DNA of 64,000 bases, taken from Phocaeicola plebeius DSM 17135. GTDB taxonomy: Bacteria; Bacteroidota; Bacteroidia; Bacteroidales; Bacteroidaceae. Shown one piece after another: positions 17,472-26,910 of the stretch. The DNA lies in contig NZ_DS990132.1 in the NCBI RefSeq assembly GCF_000187895.1, forward strand, positions 1 through 64,000, read 5' to 3'. The position numbers and the translations under genes were made by a program. The first letter of the stretch is position 1; every line of letters starts with the position of its first letter. The notes below the pieces were generated by a model that made no database searches, was not told the origin of the DNA, and saw only the letters and a program-made list of their open reading frames with translations.

Positions 17472-18779
17472 ATGGAAAAAATGAATGTAAAGCCCGCAGA
17501 AGGTAAGCTGGGCGTATTGTGTGTTGGTTTGGGAGCTGTGGCTACCACGTTTATGACAGGGGTTTTAATGACTCGTAAAGGATTGGCAAAGCCAGTGGGC
17601 TCAATGACGCAGTATGATAAGATTCGTGTAGGACGTGGAGATGCAAAGAAATATTTGCATTATAATGAAATTGTGCCGATGGCCAAACTGGATGACATTG
17701 TTTTTGGTGCATGGGATGTATATCCGGCTAATGCGTATGAGTCGGCTATCAACTGCGAGGTGTTGCGTGAAAAGGATATCAATCCGGTGAAAGATGAACT
17801 GGAAAAGATTGTGCCGATGAAGGCCGCTTTTGACCGTAACTACGCCAAACGCCTGGATGGAAACAATGTGAAGGATTGTGCTACCCGTTGGGATATGGTG
17901 GAACAGTTGAGAGAAGACATTCGTAAATTCAAGGCAGACAACAACTGTGCACGTATCGTTGTGCTTTGGGCTGCTTCTACTGAAATTTACGTACCGGTTT
18001 GTGAAAGTGTACATGGCACTTTGGCTGCGTTGGAGAACGCAATGAAGCAGGATGACCGCGAACACATTGCTCCTTCTATGTGTTATGCATACGCTGCTTT
18101 GGCCGAAGGAGCTCCTTTCATCATGGGTGCGCCGAATACCACTGTGGATATTCCGGCGATGTGGGAAATGGCAGAACAGACTAAGATGCCGATTGCCGGT
18201 AAGGATTTCAAGACGGGACAGACTTTGGTGAAGTCTGGTTTTGCGCCGATTATCGGTACACGTTGTCTGGGACTGTCAGGCTGGTTCTCTACCAATATCT
18301 TGGGAAATCGTGACGGTCTTGTGCTGGATGAACCGGCTAACTTCCATACAAAAGAAGTGAGCAAGCTTTCTACACTGGAATCTATTCTGGTGCCTGAAAA
18401 TCAGCCGGACTTGTATTCTGATTATTATCACAAGGTACGTATCAACTATTATCCGCCTCGCAATGACAACAAGGAAGGCTGGGATAATATTGATATTTTC
18501 GGCTGGATGGGCTATCCGATGCAGATTAAGATTAACTTCTTGTGCAGGGATTCTATTTTGGCCGCTCCGTTGTGTCTGGATTTGGTATTGTTGAGCGACT
18601 TGGCTGCACGTGCCGGACGTTATGGAACACAACGCTTCTTGAGCTTCTTCCTGAAGAGCCCGATGCATGATTATACAGAAGGGGAAGTTCCGGTGAATCA
18701 TTTGTTCCAGCAATATGTCATGCTGAAGAATGCTTTGCGTGAGATGGGAGGATATGAAGCTGACGAAGAAATTGACTAA
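17472..18779 (+). CDS. Myo-inositol-1-phosphate synthase
   Basis: 435 residues. It converts glucose 6-phosphate to inositol 1-phosphate with NAD, the first step toward inositol lipids. Seen: the NAD-binding GVLCVGLGAVATTF at the N-terminus, VLWAASTEIYVPV, FIMGAPNTTVDIPA, the active-site GKDFKTGQTLVKS with its lysines, and SKLSTLESILVPENQPDLY. The length is in the normal range. In other Bacteroides this gene sits with phosphatidylinositol-phosphate and inositol-lipid genes (as I recall); here those are not adjacent. Confidence 0.94.
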   Translation: MEKMNVKPAEGKLGVLCVGLGAVATTFMTGVLMTRKGLAKPVGSMTQYDKIRVGRGDAKKYLHYNEIVPMAKLDDIVFGAWDVYPANAYESAINCEVLREKDINPVKDELEKIVPMKAAFDRNYAKRLDGNNVKDCATRWDMVEQLREDIRKFKADNNCARIVVLWAASTEIYVPVCESVHGTLAALENAMKQDDREHIAPSMCYAYAALAEGAPFIMGAPNTTVDIPAMWEMAEQTKMPIAGKDFKTGQTLVKSGFAPIIGTRCLGLSGWFSTNILGNRDGLVLDEPANFHTKEVSKLSTLESILVPENQPDLYSDYYHKVRINYYPPRNDNKEGWDNIDIFGWMGYPMQIKINFLCRDSILAAPLCLDLVLLSDLAARAGRYGTQRFLSFFLKSPMHDYTEGEVPVNHLFQQYVMLKNALREMGGYEADEEID

Positions 18780-18806
18780 GGCTTAATGTCTTTTTTGTAA
18801 AAAATA

Positions 18807-18842
18807 AAACCGGCAATGGAGAGCGCTCCATTGCCGGTTTTT
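18807..18842 (+). terminator. Strong terminator after the inositol-phosphate synthase
   Basis: AAACCGGCAATGGA pairs perfectly with TCCATTGCCGGTTT (14 bp), followed by a run of T. Confidence 0.93.
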
Positions 18843-18980
18843 TCGTAGGTGAGAGAAGAAATTATATTCTATTATTCATAAAAAAAGGTAAGAATATCGT
18901 TTTTCGGGGAGTGAAATTTGTAAGAGATTATTTCACTCTGTATTTTTACAAACTTGATAAGCTGGACTATTAAGGTGTTA

Positions 18981-21629
18981 ATGAGATATATGATAAAAAG
19001 ATTGCTTTTTTTAATCGTGTTGTGTCTGGGAGTTGTGAAACTTTCTGCGCAAATCAGTGGAGTTGTTACAGACTCTGAAACGGGTGACCCTATCCCTTAT
19101 TTGAATGTATATTATGATGGAAAAGGGGTGGGAACTATTACAGATATAGATGGTAAATATTCAATAGCTGCTCATACCGGATGGAATAAATTGACTTTTT
19201 CCATGGTGGGTTATGGTACGGAGGTACGTGATGTGTCTGCCAAGACGAAGATATTGAATGTCAAAATGAAGCCCGACTTGGTGCTGGATGAGGTCGTGGT
19301 GAAGCCCAAGAAGGAAAAATATTCTCGAAAGAATAATCCGGCAGTGGAAATGATGAAGAAAGTTATTGCAGCCAAGAAACTGAATGATTTGGGTGTGAAT
19401 GATTTTTATCATTATAATAAGTATCAGAAGATTACATTCTCTTTAAATAATATTACAACCGACTCGTTGCGTGAATCGAACCTGTTTAAGAAGTATCCTT
19501 TCTTCCGTGACCAGGTGGAGCAGTGTAGTGTGACGGGTAAGAATATTCTGCCTATTTCGGTGGACGAGACGGTGACAGAAAAATTGTACCGGAAAAATCC
19601 CCACGATGAAAAGACAATTGTAAAAGGTATTAACTCTACGGGAGTCAATGAACTGTTTAATACGGGCGATATGCTGTCGACTGTATTGAAAGATGTGTTC
19701 CAGGATATTAATATTTATCAGGACCGCTTCCGTTTCCTTCAGTACCCGTTCGATAGTCCGATTTCGAATGCGGGTATCAATTTCTATAAGTATTACATCA
19801 TGGATACGGTGATGGTGGACAAGGAAAAATGTTTCCACTTGACTTTCGTGCCCAACAACTCACAGGATTTCGGTTTTACCGGTCATTTGTATATCCTTGC
19901 GGATTCTACTTTCCGTGTGAATAAATGTATCATGAATCTTCCGAAGAAGACCGATATAAACTTTGTGGATAACATGATTATTGAACAGAAGTTCGGTCAG
20001 TTGTCTACGGGAGAATGGGTGCTGATGGAAGATGACATGCTGTGTGAATTGTCTTATTTGAAGAAAATTTTGGGCTCTTTTCAGGTAAGGCGTACCACGC
20101 GATATTCTGATTTTGGGTTTGACGAGATTCCAGCCAAGATTTTCAAAAAGAAGGGAGATGAGATAAAGGATGTCAATGCCATGATGCGTGACGATTCTTT
20201 CTGGAAAGAATATCGTCCGACGGAGCTGACGAAGTCGGAGGATAATATGGGACAGTTCGTGGACAATTTGGCAAAGATTAAGGGATTCAAGTACATCATA
20301 TTTGTGGCCAAGGCCTTTATCGAAAACTTTGTTGAAACAGGAGTGAAGGGAAGGCCCAGTAAGGTGGATATTGGTCCGATTAATACGATGATTTCAAGCA
20401 ACTACATTGACGGGTTGCGTTTGAGAGCTTCTGCACAAACCACTGCGAACCTGAATCCTCATCTTTTTTTACGCGGATATTATGCGTATGGTTTTAAAGA
20501 TGAGAAGTCTAAATACAAGGCTGAGGTGGAATATTCTTTTAACAAGAAGGAATACCTTCCCCGTGAGTATCCGATTAATTCGTTGACGCTGTCGTATTCG
20601 TACGATAATATGTTGCCGTCCGACAAGTTTATGGGAACCGACAAGGACAATGTGTTTACTTCGTTCAAGGTGACATCGGTCGATCAGTATAACTACGAGC
20701 GTACGGCCAGCGTGAAATATGAACTGGAGAAGGAAAGTGGCTTGAAAACAACCTTTATGCTGAAGCATACCAATCTGGAGGCTTGTGGAAAATTGTTTTA
20801 TCGTACCATGGCGCAGGAAAATCAGTTGCAGCAGGATTTGGCATCGGGTGCACTGACGGGTACGGAATGGGTACATTCTCCTTATAATACGAAGGATTTT
20901 TCACTGGCTGAGGCTACGCTGGCTTTTCGTTATGCACCGGGAGAAACATTCATCAATACCAAGCAGCGCCGTTTGCCGGTCAATCTCGATGCACCGGTCT
21001 TTACCTTGCAGCATACGCTGGGATTGAAGGGTATCTTAGGTAGTGATTATACCTATAACATGACGGAAATGAGTCTCTACAAGCGCTGGTGGCTGAGTTC
21101 CTGGGGAAACATTGATACTTGTGTAAAAGGAGGTATCCAATGGAATAAGGTGCCTTTCCCCTTACTGATTATGCCGGCGGCCAACTTGTCTTATATTCTT
21201 CAGGACGAGACTTTCAGCTTGATTAATAATATGGAGTTTCTGAACGACCGTTATGCGTCGCTGGATGTATCATGGAATTTGCAGGGAAAAATCTTCAACC
21301 GTATTCCTCTTCTGAAGAAGCTGAAATGGCGTGAGTTTATCGGCGTGAAATGTTTGTGGGGTACACTTACCGACAAGAATAACCCGTTGCTCCCGCAGAA
21401 TGCCAATGATACGGAACTGATGTTGTTCCCGGGACATTACGATGCAGCGGGCAATTATCATACCTCAAGCTATGTCATGGACCCCAAGAAGCCTTATGTG
21501 GAGATTAGTGCGGGTATTCATAACATTTTCAAGTTGCTCCATGTGGAATATGTACGTCGTTTGAATTATAATGAACTGCCTACTGCCAGCAAATGGGGCA
21601 TACGCTTCATGATTCGTACCGTATTCTAA
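18981..21629 (+). CDS. DUF5686 outer-membrane protein with carboxypeptidase-regulatory-like domain
   Basis: 882 residues from ATG 18981, with AAGG upstream; nine more codons are open before it from a TTG. A signal peptide (MIKRLLFLIVLC... cut near LSA/Q) is followed by a CarboxypepD_reg-like beta-sandwich (ISGVVTDSETGDPIPYLNV, GTITDIDGKYSI), then the long DUF5686 region ending in RWGIRF-like aromatic strands consistent with an outer-membrane barrel. Function unknown; the N-terminal domain is the one also found on TonB-dependent receptors. Single gene with its own terminated surroundings. Confidence 0.85.
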   Translation: MRYMIKRLLFLIVLCLGVVKLSAQISGVVTDSETGDPIPYLNVYYDGKGVGTITDIDGKYSIAAHTGWNKLTFSMVGYGTEVRDVSAKTKILNVKMKPDLVLDEVVVKPKKEKYSRKNNPAVEMMKKVIAAKKLNDLGVNDFYHYNKYQKITFSLNNITTDSLRESNLFKKYPFFRDQVEQCSVTGKNILPISVDETVTEKLYRKNPHDEKTIVKGINSTGVNELFNTGDMLSTVLKDVFQDINIYQDRFRFLQYPFDSPISNAGINFYKYYIMDTVMVDKEKCFHLTFVPNNSQDFGFTGHLYILADSTFRVNKCIMNLPKKTDINFVDNMIIEQKFGQLSTGEWVLMEDDMLCELSYLKKILGSFQVRRTTRYSDFGFDEIPAKIFKKKGDEIKDVNAMMRDDSFWKEYRPTELTKSEDNMGQFVDNLAKIKGFKYIIFVAKAFIENFVETGVKGRPSKVDIGPINTMISSNYIDGLRLRASAQTTANLNPHLFLRGYYAYGFKDEKSKYKAEVEYSFNKKEYLPREYPINSLTLSYSYDNMLPSDKFMGTDKDNVFTSFKVTSVDQYNYERTASVKYELEKESGLKTTFMLKHTNLEACGKLFYRTMAQENQLQQDLASGALTGTEWVHSPYNTKDFSLAEATLAFRYAPGETFINTKQRRLPVNLDAPVFTLQHTLGLKGILGSDYTYNMTEMSLYKRWWLSSWGNIDTCVKGGIQWNKVPFPLLIMPAANLSYILQDETFSLINNMEFLNDRYASLDVSWNLQGKIFNRIPLLKKLKWREFIGVKCLWGTLTDKNNPLLPQNANDTELMLFPGHYDAAGNYHTSSYVMDPKKPYVEISAGIHNIFKLLHVEYVRRLNYNELPTASKWGIRFMIRTVF

Positions 21630-21675
21630 ATTATACTTTTTGGAGTAAATGCATGTACGGGTTTCAAACTTTTTG

Positions 21676-21683
21676 TAAATTTG
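21676..21683 (+). promoter_or_regulatory. -7 promoter element for the sigma-54 activator operon
   Basis: TAAATTTG matches TAnnTTTG exactly, 20 bases before the start codon. Confidence 0.5.
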
Positions 21684-21702
21684 CCATATAATCGAAGACT
21701 AT

Positions 21703-23022
21703 ATGGTGAAATCAGAGATACAGAATGTAAAACTTCGTTTTGGCATCATAGGCAATTGTGAAGGGTTGAACCGTGCCATTGATGTGGCTATTCAGGTGGC
21801 TCCTACAGACTTGTCCGTGTTGGTGACGGGAGAAAGTGGAGTCGGTAAGGAAAGCTTCCCTCAGATAGTCCATCAGTTTAGCCGGAGAAAACACGGACCG
21901 TATATTGCGGTAAACTGTGGAGCGATTCCGGAGGGTACGATCGATTCCGAACTGTTTGGTCATGAGAAAGGGGCATTTACCGGTGCCATCAGCGACCGTA
22001 ACGGGTATTTTGCTGAGGCTAATGGCGGTACTATCTTTCTGGATGAGGTGGGTGAACTTCCTCTTTCTACTCAGGCCCGTTTGCTTCGTGTGCTTGAAAG
22101 CGGAGAATATATAAAGGTCGGCTCTTCCAAAGTGCAGAAAACAGACGTCCGGATTGTGGCAGCGACGAATGTGGATTTTACAGAAGCTATAGCGAACGGA
22201 CGTTTCCGTGAAGACTTGTACTATCGTCTGAATACGGTGCCTATTAAAGTGCCGGCACTGCGTGAACGTCCGGATGATATTCCTCTTTTGTTCCGTAAGT
22301 TTGCTGCAGATTTTGCCGAAAAATACCGTATGCCGGCTATTCAGTTGATGGAGGATGCCAAGCAGTTGCTCGTGTCGTATACCTGGCCGGGTAATATCCG
22401 TCAGTTGAAAAATATCACGGAACAAATCTCCATTATTGAAACCAACCGTGAGATTACTGCCGAAATTCTTCGGGGGTATTTGCCTGCTCAACCCGTGTCA
22501 AAATACCCGGCATTGCTGGGTGGCGTGAAGCCGCAAGGTGAAAAGGGTTTCCAGAGCGAGAGGGAGATACTTTATCAGGTGTTGTTCGATATGCGGAGGG
22601 ATGTAACTGAATTGAAGAAACTAGTACATGACATCATGGCCGAACGTGCAGCTGGTGGAACGGTTACTGCTCCGTCGTCTATGCCAGTTCATTATATTCC
22701 TGAAACTCCGTCCAGCCTGATACAGCCTTCTGCAGTGGTGCTAAATCCTGCCGAAGAAGTGGGTAAGGTATCCAGCGTGACTCCAGTAACGAATGTGTCA
22801 CAAGTAAATCCGAATGTGAAGGTTACGCATGCAGATGTGTCGGATGATGTGCAGGATACGGAAGAATACATTGAAGAGAATCTTTCACTGGATGAAGTGG
22901 AGAAGGAAATGATTCGTAAGGCATTGGAACGTCATCATGGAAAAAGAAAAAATGCAGCGAATGATTTGAAAATTTCAGAACGTACCCTTTATAGAAAAAT
23001 CAAAGAATATGGACTTGAATAA
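21703..23022 (+). CDS. Sigma-54-dependent activator (AAA+ and Fis-type HTH, no receiver domain)
   Basis: 439 residues. The AAA+ domain starts almost at once: Walker A VTGESGVGKE (the usual GKE/T context), the sigma-54 contact loop GAFTGA, Walker B TIFLDEVGELP, and the arginine-finger region GRFREDLYYRLN. A Pro/Val-rich linker of about 120 residues precedes the C-terminal Fis-type helix-turn-helix (HHGKRKNAANDLKISERTLYRKI). No receiver or sensor domain is present. It heads an operon with lptE (overlap 14 bases), a TPR protein and secG, an order typical of Bacteroidota. Confidence 0.93.
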   Translation: MVKSEIQNVKLRFGIIGNCEGLNRAIDVAIQVAPTDLSVLVTGESGVGKESFPQIVHQFSRRKHGPYIAVNCGAIPEGTIDSELFGHEKGAFTGAISDRNGYFAEANGGTIFLDEVGELPLSTQARLLRVLESGEYIKVGSSKVQKTDVRIVAATNVDFTEAIANGRFREDLYYRLNTVPIKVPALRERPDDIPLLFRKFAADFAEKYRMPAIQLMEDAKQLLVSYTWPGNIRQLKNITEQISIIETNREITAEILRGYLPAQPVSKYPALLGGVKPQGEKGFQSEREILYQVLFDMRRDVTELKKLVHDIMAERAAGGTVTAPSSMPVHYIPETPSSLIQPSAVVLNPAEEVGKVSSVTPVTNVSQVNPNVKVTHADVSDDVQDTEEYIEENLSLDEVEKEMIRKALERHHGKRKNAANDLKISERTLYRKIKEYGLE

Positions 23023-23542
23023 AAAATATAGCAGACTGAGTAAATATTTTCTGGCCGTTTGTTTGTGTATCCTTACGGCATGTACGGTTTCGTATAAATT
23101 TAATGGATCTTCCATTAACTATGATAAGGTGAAGACAATCAGTTTCCAGAACTTTCCGAACCGCTCGGCTGCCTTTGTATGGGGACCGATGGAGTCGATG
23201 TTCAACACGGCTTTGCAGGATAAATATATGCAGCAGACTCGTCTGAAACAGGTTCGTCAGGGAGGTGACTTGGAATTGTCGGGTGAAATTACGAACTACG
23301 ATGCTTACAATAAAGGAGTCGGTTCTGATGGTTATTCTACGATGGCAGAGTTGAGAATGACGGTAAATGTGAGATTTGTCAATAATACCAATCATGCGGA
23401 AGATATTTCGGACCAGCAGTTTACTGCCAGCCGTGAATACAATGCCAGCCAGCAGTTGTCGTCCGTGCAAGAAGAGCTTGTACAGCAGATGATTGACGAA
23501 ATCGTGGAGCAGATATTTAATGCAACTGTAGCCAACTGGTAA
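23009..23542 (+). CDS. lptE: LptE-like lipopolysaccharide-assembly lipoprotein
   Basis: 177 residues with a lipobox LTAC (Cys25), then CTVSYKFNGSSINYDKVKTI and PNRSAAFVWGPMESMFNTALQDKY, which match the Bacteroidota LptE family. LptE plugs the outer-membrane LptD barrel during LPS export. The start ATG lies inside the end of the activator gene, a translational-coupling arrangement. Assignment rests on family resemblance and the known gene order. Confidence 0.82.
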   Translation: MDLNKKYSRLSKYFLAVCLCILTACTVSYKFNGSSINYDKVKTISFQNFPNRSAAFVWGPMESMFNTALQDKYMQQTRLKQVRQGGDLELSGEITNYDAYNKGVGSDGYSTMAELRMTVNVRFVNNTNHAEDISDQQFTASREYNASQQLSSVQEELVQQMIDEIVEQIFNATVANW

Positions 23543-23550
23543 GAGCAGGA

Positions 23551-24339
23551 ATGATGGTACAACAACGACTACAGCATTGGATTGAACACCCGGAAGAGCT
23601 GGGCACTGAAAGCTTGTATGAGTTAAGACAGCTTCTGGTGCAATATCCTTTTTTCCAGACAGCTCGTATTTTGTATTTGAAGAATCTGTATCTGTTGCGT
23701 GATCCATCTTTTAAAGATGAGTTGCGCAAAGGGGCTTTGTTTGTAGCCGATTTGAGTATCCTGTTTTATGCCATTGAAGGGGATAAGTTTGTCATTAACC
23801 GGCATGTCGCTGAAAAAGAAAATGTATCGTCAGAAACATCTGACAGAACGCTGGACCTGATTGACCGTTTTCTGGCCGATGATAAGGACCTTTCTGTGGA
23901 AAAACTCTTTCCTTTGCCTGTAGAAGCAGTAGATTATACCTCTGTGTTGATGGAAAAGGAGGGAAATACAGAAACGGCATCTGTAAATCCCCTTCGTGGA
24001 CAGGATTTAATCGACCACTTTATAGAACAGGCGGCCCGTGAAGAAGCTAAAGGAGTGGAGCCGATAAAGGAGACTGCTTTGTTGGAGGAGGAATCTTCTT
24101 CAGAGACAGTAAAAATGGAGGAGGTGGTGCCTGATACAGAAAAAGAAGAGTCTGATACGGAAGAAGGGGAAGATTATTTTACGGAAACTTTGGCTAAAAT
24201 TTATGTTAAACAGCAACGCTATGATAAAGCGCTGGAAATTATTAAAAAATTAAATTTGAAATATCCGAAAAAAAATACTTACTTTGCAGACCAAATCAGG
24301 TTTTTGGAAAAATTGATTATTAACGCTAAATCAAAATAA
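23551..24339 (+). CDS. TPR-containing protein of the lptE-secG cluster
   Basis: 262 residues. The N-terminal half (LRQLLVQYPFFQTARILYLKNLYLLRD) is helical and conserved in Bacteroidota; the middle (about 150-215) is acidic, with many Glu and little structure; the last 45 residues form a TPR-like pair (LAKIYVKQQRYDKALEIIKKLNLKYP). No signal peptide, so cytoplasmic. Function not known; always next to secG as far as I recall. Starts eight bases after lptE; ATG at 23551 or 23554. Confidence 0.75.
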   Translation: MMVQQRLQHWIEHPEELGTESLYELRQLLVQYPFFQTARILYLKNLYLLRDPSFKDELRKGALFVADLSILFYAIEGDKFVINRHVAEKENVSSETSDRTLDLIDRFLADDKDLSVEKLFPLPVEAVDYTSVLMEKEGNTETASVNPLRGQDLIDHFIEQAAREEAKGVEPIKETALLEEESSSETVKMEEVVPDTEKEESDTEEGEDYFTETLAKIYVKQQRYDKALEIIKKLNLKYPKKNTYFADQIRFLEKLIINAKSK

Positions 24340-24345
24340 AAGAAA

Positions 24346-24720
24346 ATGTATTTATTATTTGTTGTATTAATGGTACTTGCTGCTGTATTGATGTGCTTCG
24401 TGGTACTGATACAGAATTCAAAAGGAGGAGGACTCTCTTCCAGCTTTGCTTCGTCTAATCAGATTATGGGAGTTCGTAAGACAACTGACTTTATTGAAAA
24501 ACTGACTTGGGGTTTGGCTGCTTTCATGGTAGTAATCAGTGTAGCTACTTCTTACGTAGTTCCTTCTCAGGCAGAAGGTTCTTCAGTAATCATGGAACAG
24601 GCTGTAAAAGAGCAGAAAACAAATCCGTTGAATGCTCCTGCAGGTTTTGCTGCTCCTCAGAAGACTGATGCTGCGGCTACTACTGCTCCGGCTGCCGTAA
24701 ATGATTCTGCAAAGAACTAA
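24346..24720 (+). CDS. secG: Preprotein translocase subunit SecG
   Basis: 124 residues. Two membrane helices (MYLLFVVLMVLAAVLMCFVVLIQ and WGLAAFMVVISVATSYV) flank the conserved cytoplasmic loop with GGGLSSSFASSNQIMGVRKT. A low-complexity Ala/Thr/Pro tail follows, as in other Bacteroidota SecG. Assists SecYE protein export. Last gene of the operon. Confidence 0.94.
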   Translation: MYLLFVVLMVLAAVLMCFVVLIQNSKGGGLSSSFASSNQIMGVRKTTDFIEKLTWGLAAFMVVISVATSYVVPSQAEGSSVIMEQAVKEQKTNPLNAPAGFAAPQKTDAAATTAPAAVNDSAKN

Positions 24721-24779
24721 GATAAAAATATGAGATAAGGCACATTCTCTTTTGTGGGAGATGGCGTGCCATAATTGTA

Positions 24780-24822
24780 GAAACGGGAAGCCTGCTTTTT
24801 AAAAACAGGTTTCCCGTTTTTT
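24780..24822 (+). terminator. Terminator after secG
   Basis: GAAACGGGAAGCCTG and CAGGTTTCCCGTTT form a long stem with a poly-T tail. Confidence 0.88.
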
Positions 24823-24841
24823 ATTGTTAATTTTACAGACG

Positions 24842-26026
24842 ATGGAAAACATTCAAAAGAAAGAGCGAATCCTGGCTATTGATGCGTTACGAGGATTCGC
24901 GGTAATGGGGATTATCCTGCTTCATAACATTGAACATTTTAATTTTTATTCTTTTCCGGAAACGACTTCTCCGGTGCTTGGTGCTTTGGACAAAAGCTTG
25001 TGGGACATGTTGTTCTTCACGTTCTCGGGTAAGGCATACGCTATTTTTGCCTTGCTGTTCGGTTTCACGTTCTATTTGCAGAGCCGGGGATCGGAAAAAA
25101 GAGGAGAAGATTTTAGGAACCGCTATATGTGGCGCTTGCTGCTATTACTGGGTTTCGGCTTTGTCAATTCTTTGTTTTTCCCGGGTGAAATCTTGGTGCT
25201 ATATGCCATTTTAGGTTTTATTCTTGTACCTGTGCGTCATTGGAGCAACAAGGGATTACTGATACTGGCACTGATATTGATGCTGCAGCCCGTGGAATGG
25301 CTGAAAGTGCTGTGTGGTTTTGTCAATCCTGAGTATGCACCGAAGCAGATGATTTTCTCGTTGGGTGATGTATATCCTCAGTTGGGAGGTGAATCCTGGT
25401 GGGAGATGGTGAAGGTAAATTTCACAATCGGTCAATTGGCCAGCCTGAACTGGGCCTGGTGCTACGGACGAGTTTTCCAAACCTGCTCTTTGTTTATCCT
25501 TGGTTTGTGGATAGGACGTGTGGGGTATTTTGATTCTTCTTCTGAAGCAGCTCTGACAAAGGCACGTACATTCTGGACTTATGTGTTATGCTTTTCACTT
25601 CCTTTGGCGGTGATTTTCTATTTTCTCAAAGGTTTTATTTTCTCAATTACTTCACAGCCTTTGATGCTTGACAGTTTGAAGACCATTTTCAATTCTTGGT
25701 ATAACTTCTGCTTTATGCTGGCCATTGTATCCGCATTCCTCTTGTTGTATTGGATGGGGAAGGGGCGGATACTGAAGATACTTGTTCCCTACGGAAGAAT
25801 GAGTCTGACTGACTATATCATGCAATCAGTGATAGGAAGTTTTCTGTATTTCGGTTACGGACTGGCCTTGCATAAATCTTGTGGCACTACGTTGAGTTTA
25901 TTGGTCGGAATCGCATTTTTCCTGGCCCAGCTTGCTTTTGCTCACTGGTGGTTCCGCCATTTCAAACGTGGCCCGTTGGAAACTATCTGGCATCGACTGA
26001 CCTGGTTGGGAAAGACAAACCGTTAA
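24842..26026 (+). CDS. DUF418 / YeiB-like membrane protein
   Basis: 394 residues from ATG 24842 (MENIQKKERILAIDALRGFA). The N-terminal IDALRGFAVMGIILLHN is the hallmark shared by DUF418 and the wider acyltransferase-3-like membrane families. About ten membrane helices; the C-terminal third (LLYWMGKGRILKILVPYGRMSLTDYIMQS) is the DUF418 domain. Substrate unknown. No neighbour explains it: terminators or repeats lie on both sides. Confidence 0.85.
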   Translation: MENIQKKERILAIDALRGFAVMGIILLHNIEHFNFYSFPETTSPVLGALDKSLWDMLFFTFSGKAYAIFALLFGFTFYLQSRGSEKRGEDFRNRYMWRLLLLLGFGFVNSLFFPGEILVLYAILGFILVPVRHWSNKGLLILALILMLQPVEWLKVLCGFVNPEYAPKQMIFSLGDVYPQLGGESWWEMVKVNFTIGQLASLNWAWCYGRVFQTCSLFILGLWIGRVGYFDSSSEAALTKARTFWTYVLCFSLPLAVIFYFLKGFIFSITSQPLMLDSLKTIFNSWYNFCFMLAIVSAFLLLYWMGKGRILKILVPYGRMSLTDYIMQSVIGSFLYFGYGLALHKSCGTTLSLLVGIAFFLAQLAFAHWWFRHFKRGPLETIWHRLTWLGKTNR

Positions 26027-26103
26027 TCATTTGGGTAGATATATAAACAAGACAGGGCTGTTCCAGGAGAATTGGGGCAGCCTTTCTTATATGTAGAAAA
26101 ATA

Positions 26104-26199
26104 TGTTTTCCCAGTACTTTCAGGGAAATACTTCAGTACTGCAAAGGAAGTACTGAAGTACTGACGAAGAAGTACTCCGGTACTGCCTAAGGAGTACTG
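26104..26199. repeat. Second 22-bp-period array, AGTACT type
   Basis: 16-bp units begin at 26104, 26126, 26148, 26170 and 26192 with 6-base spacers. The central ones are AAATACTTCAGTACTG, AAGTACTGAAGTACTG and AAGTACTCCGGTACTG; the first and last are half units (CAGTACTT, GAGTACTG). The half-site AGTACT is itself a palindrome. Same period and unit length as the arrays at 4377 and 39615 but a different sequence. Lies between convergent DUF418 and rubrerythrin genes. Confidence 0.82.
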
Positions 26200-26255
26200 A
26201 CTTTGATTAAAGAACTGTGAATTCAGCTTTTATGGTTCTCAAAGAGAAAAAAATA

Positions 26256-26284
26256 GAGGCCATCCTCGTGATTGAGGTGGCCTC
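26256..26284 (-). terminator. Terminator of the Fur-rubrerythrin operon
   Basis: GAGGCCA pairs with TGGCCTC, inner CCTC/GAGG; on the minus strand it is followed by a T-rich run (complement of AAAGAGAAAAAAATA). Confidence 0.8.
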
Positions 26285-26311
26285 CGTTAGTGATGAAAGC
26301 TATACTTTCAA

Positions 26312-26863
26312 TTATTTCTTGAAGTATCTGTTATACAAGCCTTCGAAACCTTTTCCGTGACGAGCTTCGTCCTTAGCCATTTCGTGAACAGTATCGTGGA
26401 TAGCATCCAGGTTCAGCTGTTTAGCACGAGTAGCGATACGTTTCTTGTCTTCGCAAGCACCGCATTCAGCGTTCATACGTTTTTCAAGGTTTGTCTTAGT
26501 ATCCCATACACAGTCACCCAACAGTTCTGCGAATTTAGCAGCGTGTTCAGCTTCTTCCCAAGCATAACGTTTGAAAGCTTCTGCTACTTCAGGATAGCCT
26601 TCGCGGTCAGCCTGACGGCTCATAGCCAGGTACATACCAACTTCAGTACATTCGCCCATGAAGTGGTTGTTCAGGTCTTTGATCATTTCGTCGTCGCAAC
26701 CTTTAGCTACGCCGATTACATGTTCGTCTACAAACTGCAAACCACCTTCAGCTTCTTCCATTTCTTTGAATTTAGAAGCAGGAGCTTTACACAACGGACA
26801 CTTTTCAGGAGCTGTTTCACCTTCGTAAATGTAACCACAAACTGTACAGATAAACTTTTTCAT
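26312..26863 (-). CDS. rbr: Rubrerythrin with N-terminal rubredoxin domain
   Basis: 183 residues. An N-terminal rubredoxin-like FeCys4 site ([12 protein letters not shown], then CPLCKAP) precedes the ferritin-like di-iron domain, the reverse of classic rubrerythrin order. Iron ligands are visible in [24 protein letters not shown] and DEARHGKGF. It reduces hydrogen peroxide in anaerobes. It is downstream of a Fur/PerR-type regulator on the same strand (47-base gap), supporting a peroxide-response operon. Confidence 0.93.
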   Translation of the reverse strand: MKKFICTVCGYIYEGETAPEKCPLCKAPASKFKEMEEAEGGLQFVDEHVIGVAKGCDDEMIKDLNNHFMGECTEVGMYLAMSRQADREGYPEVAEAFKRYAWEEAEHAAKFAELLGDCVWDTKTNLEKRMNAECGACEDKKRIATRAKQLNLDAIHDTVHEMAKDEARHGKGFEGLYNRYFKK

Positions 26864-26910
26864 AAGTCAAAAATTTTAAGTAGTTAGTTATAATATTAAT
26901 AAGTTAATTC

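Noticed and set aside
21712..22491. 259-residue minus-strand frame opposite the sigma-54 activator
   Set aside because: Shadow of the AAA+ domain; no signal for translation or family match.
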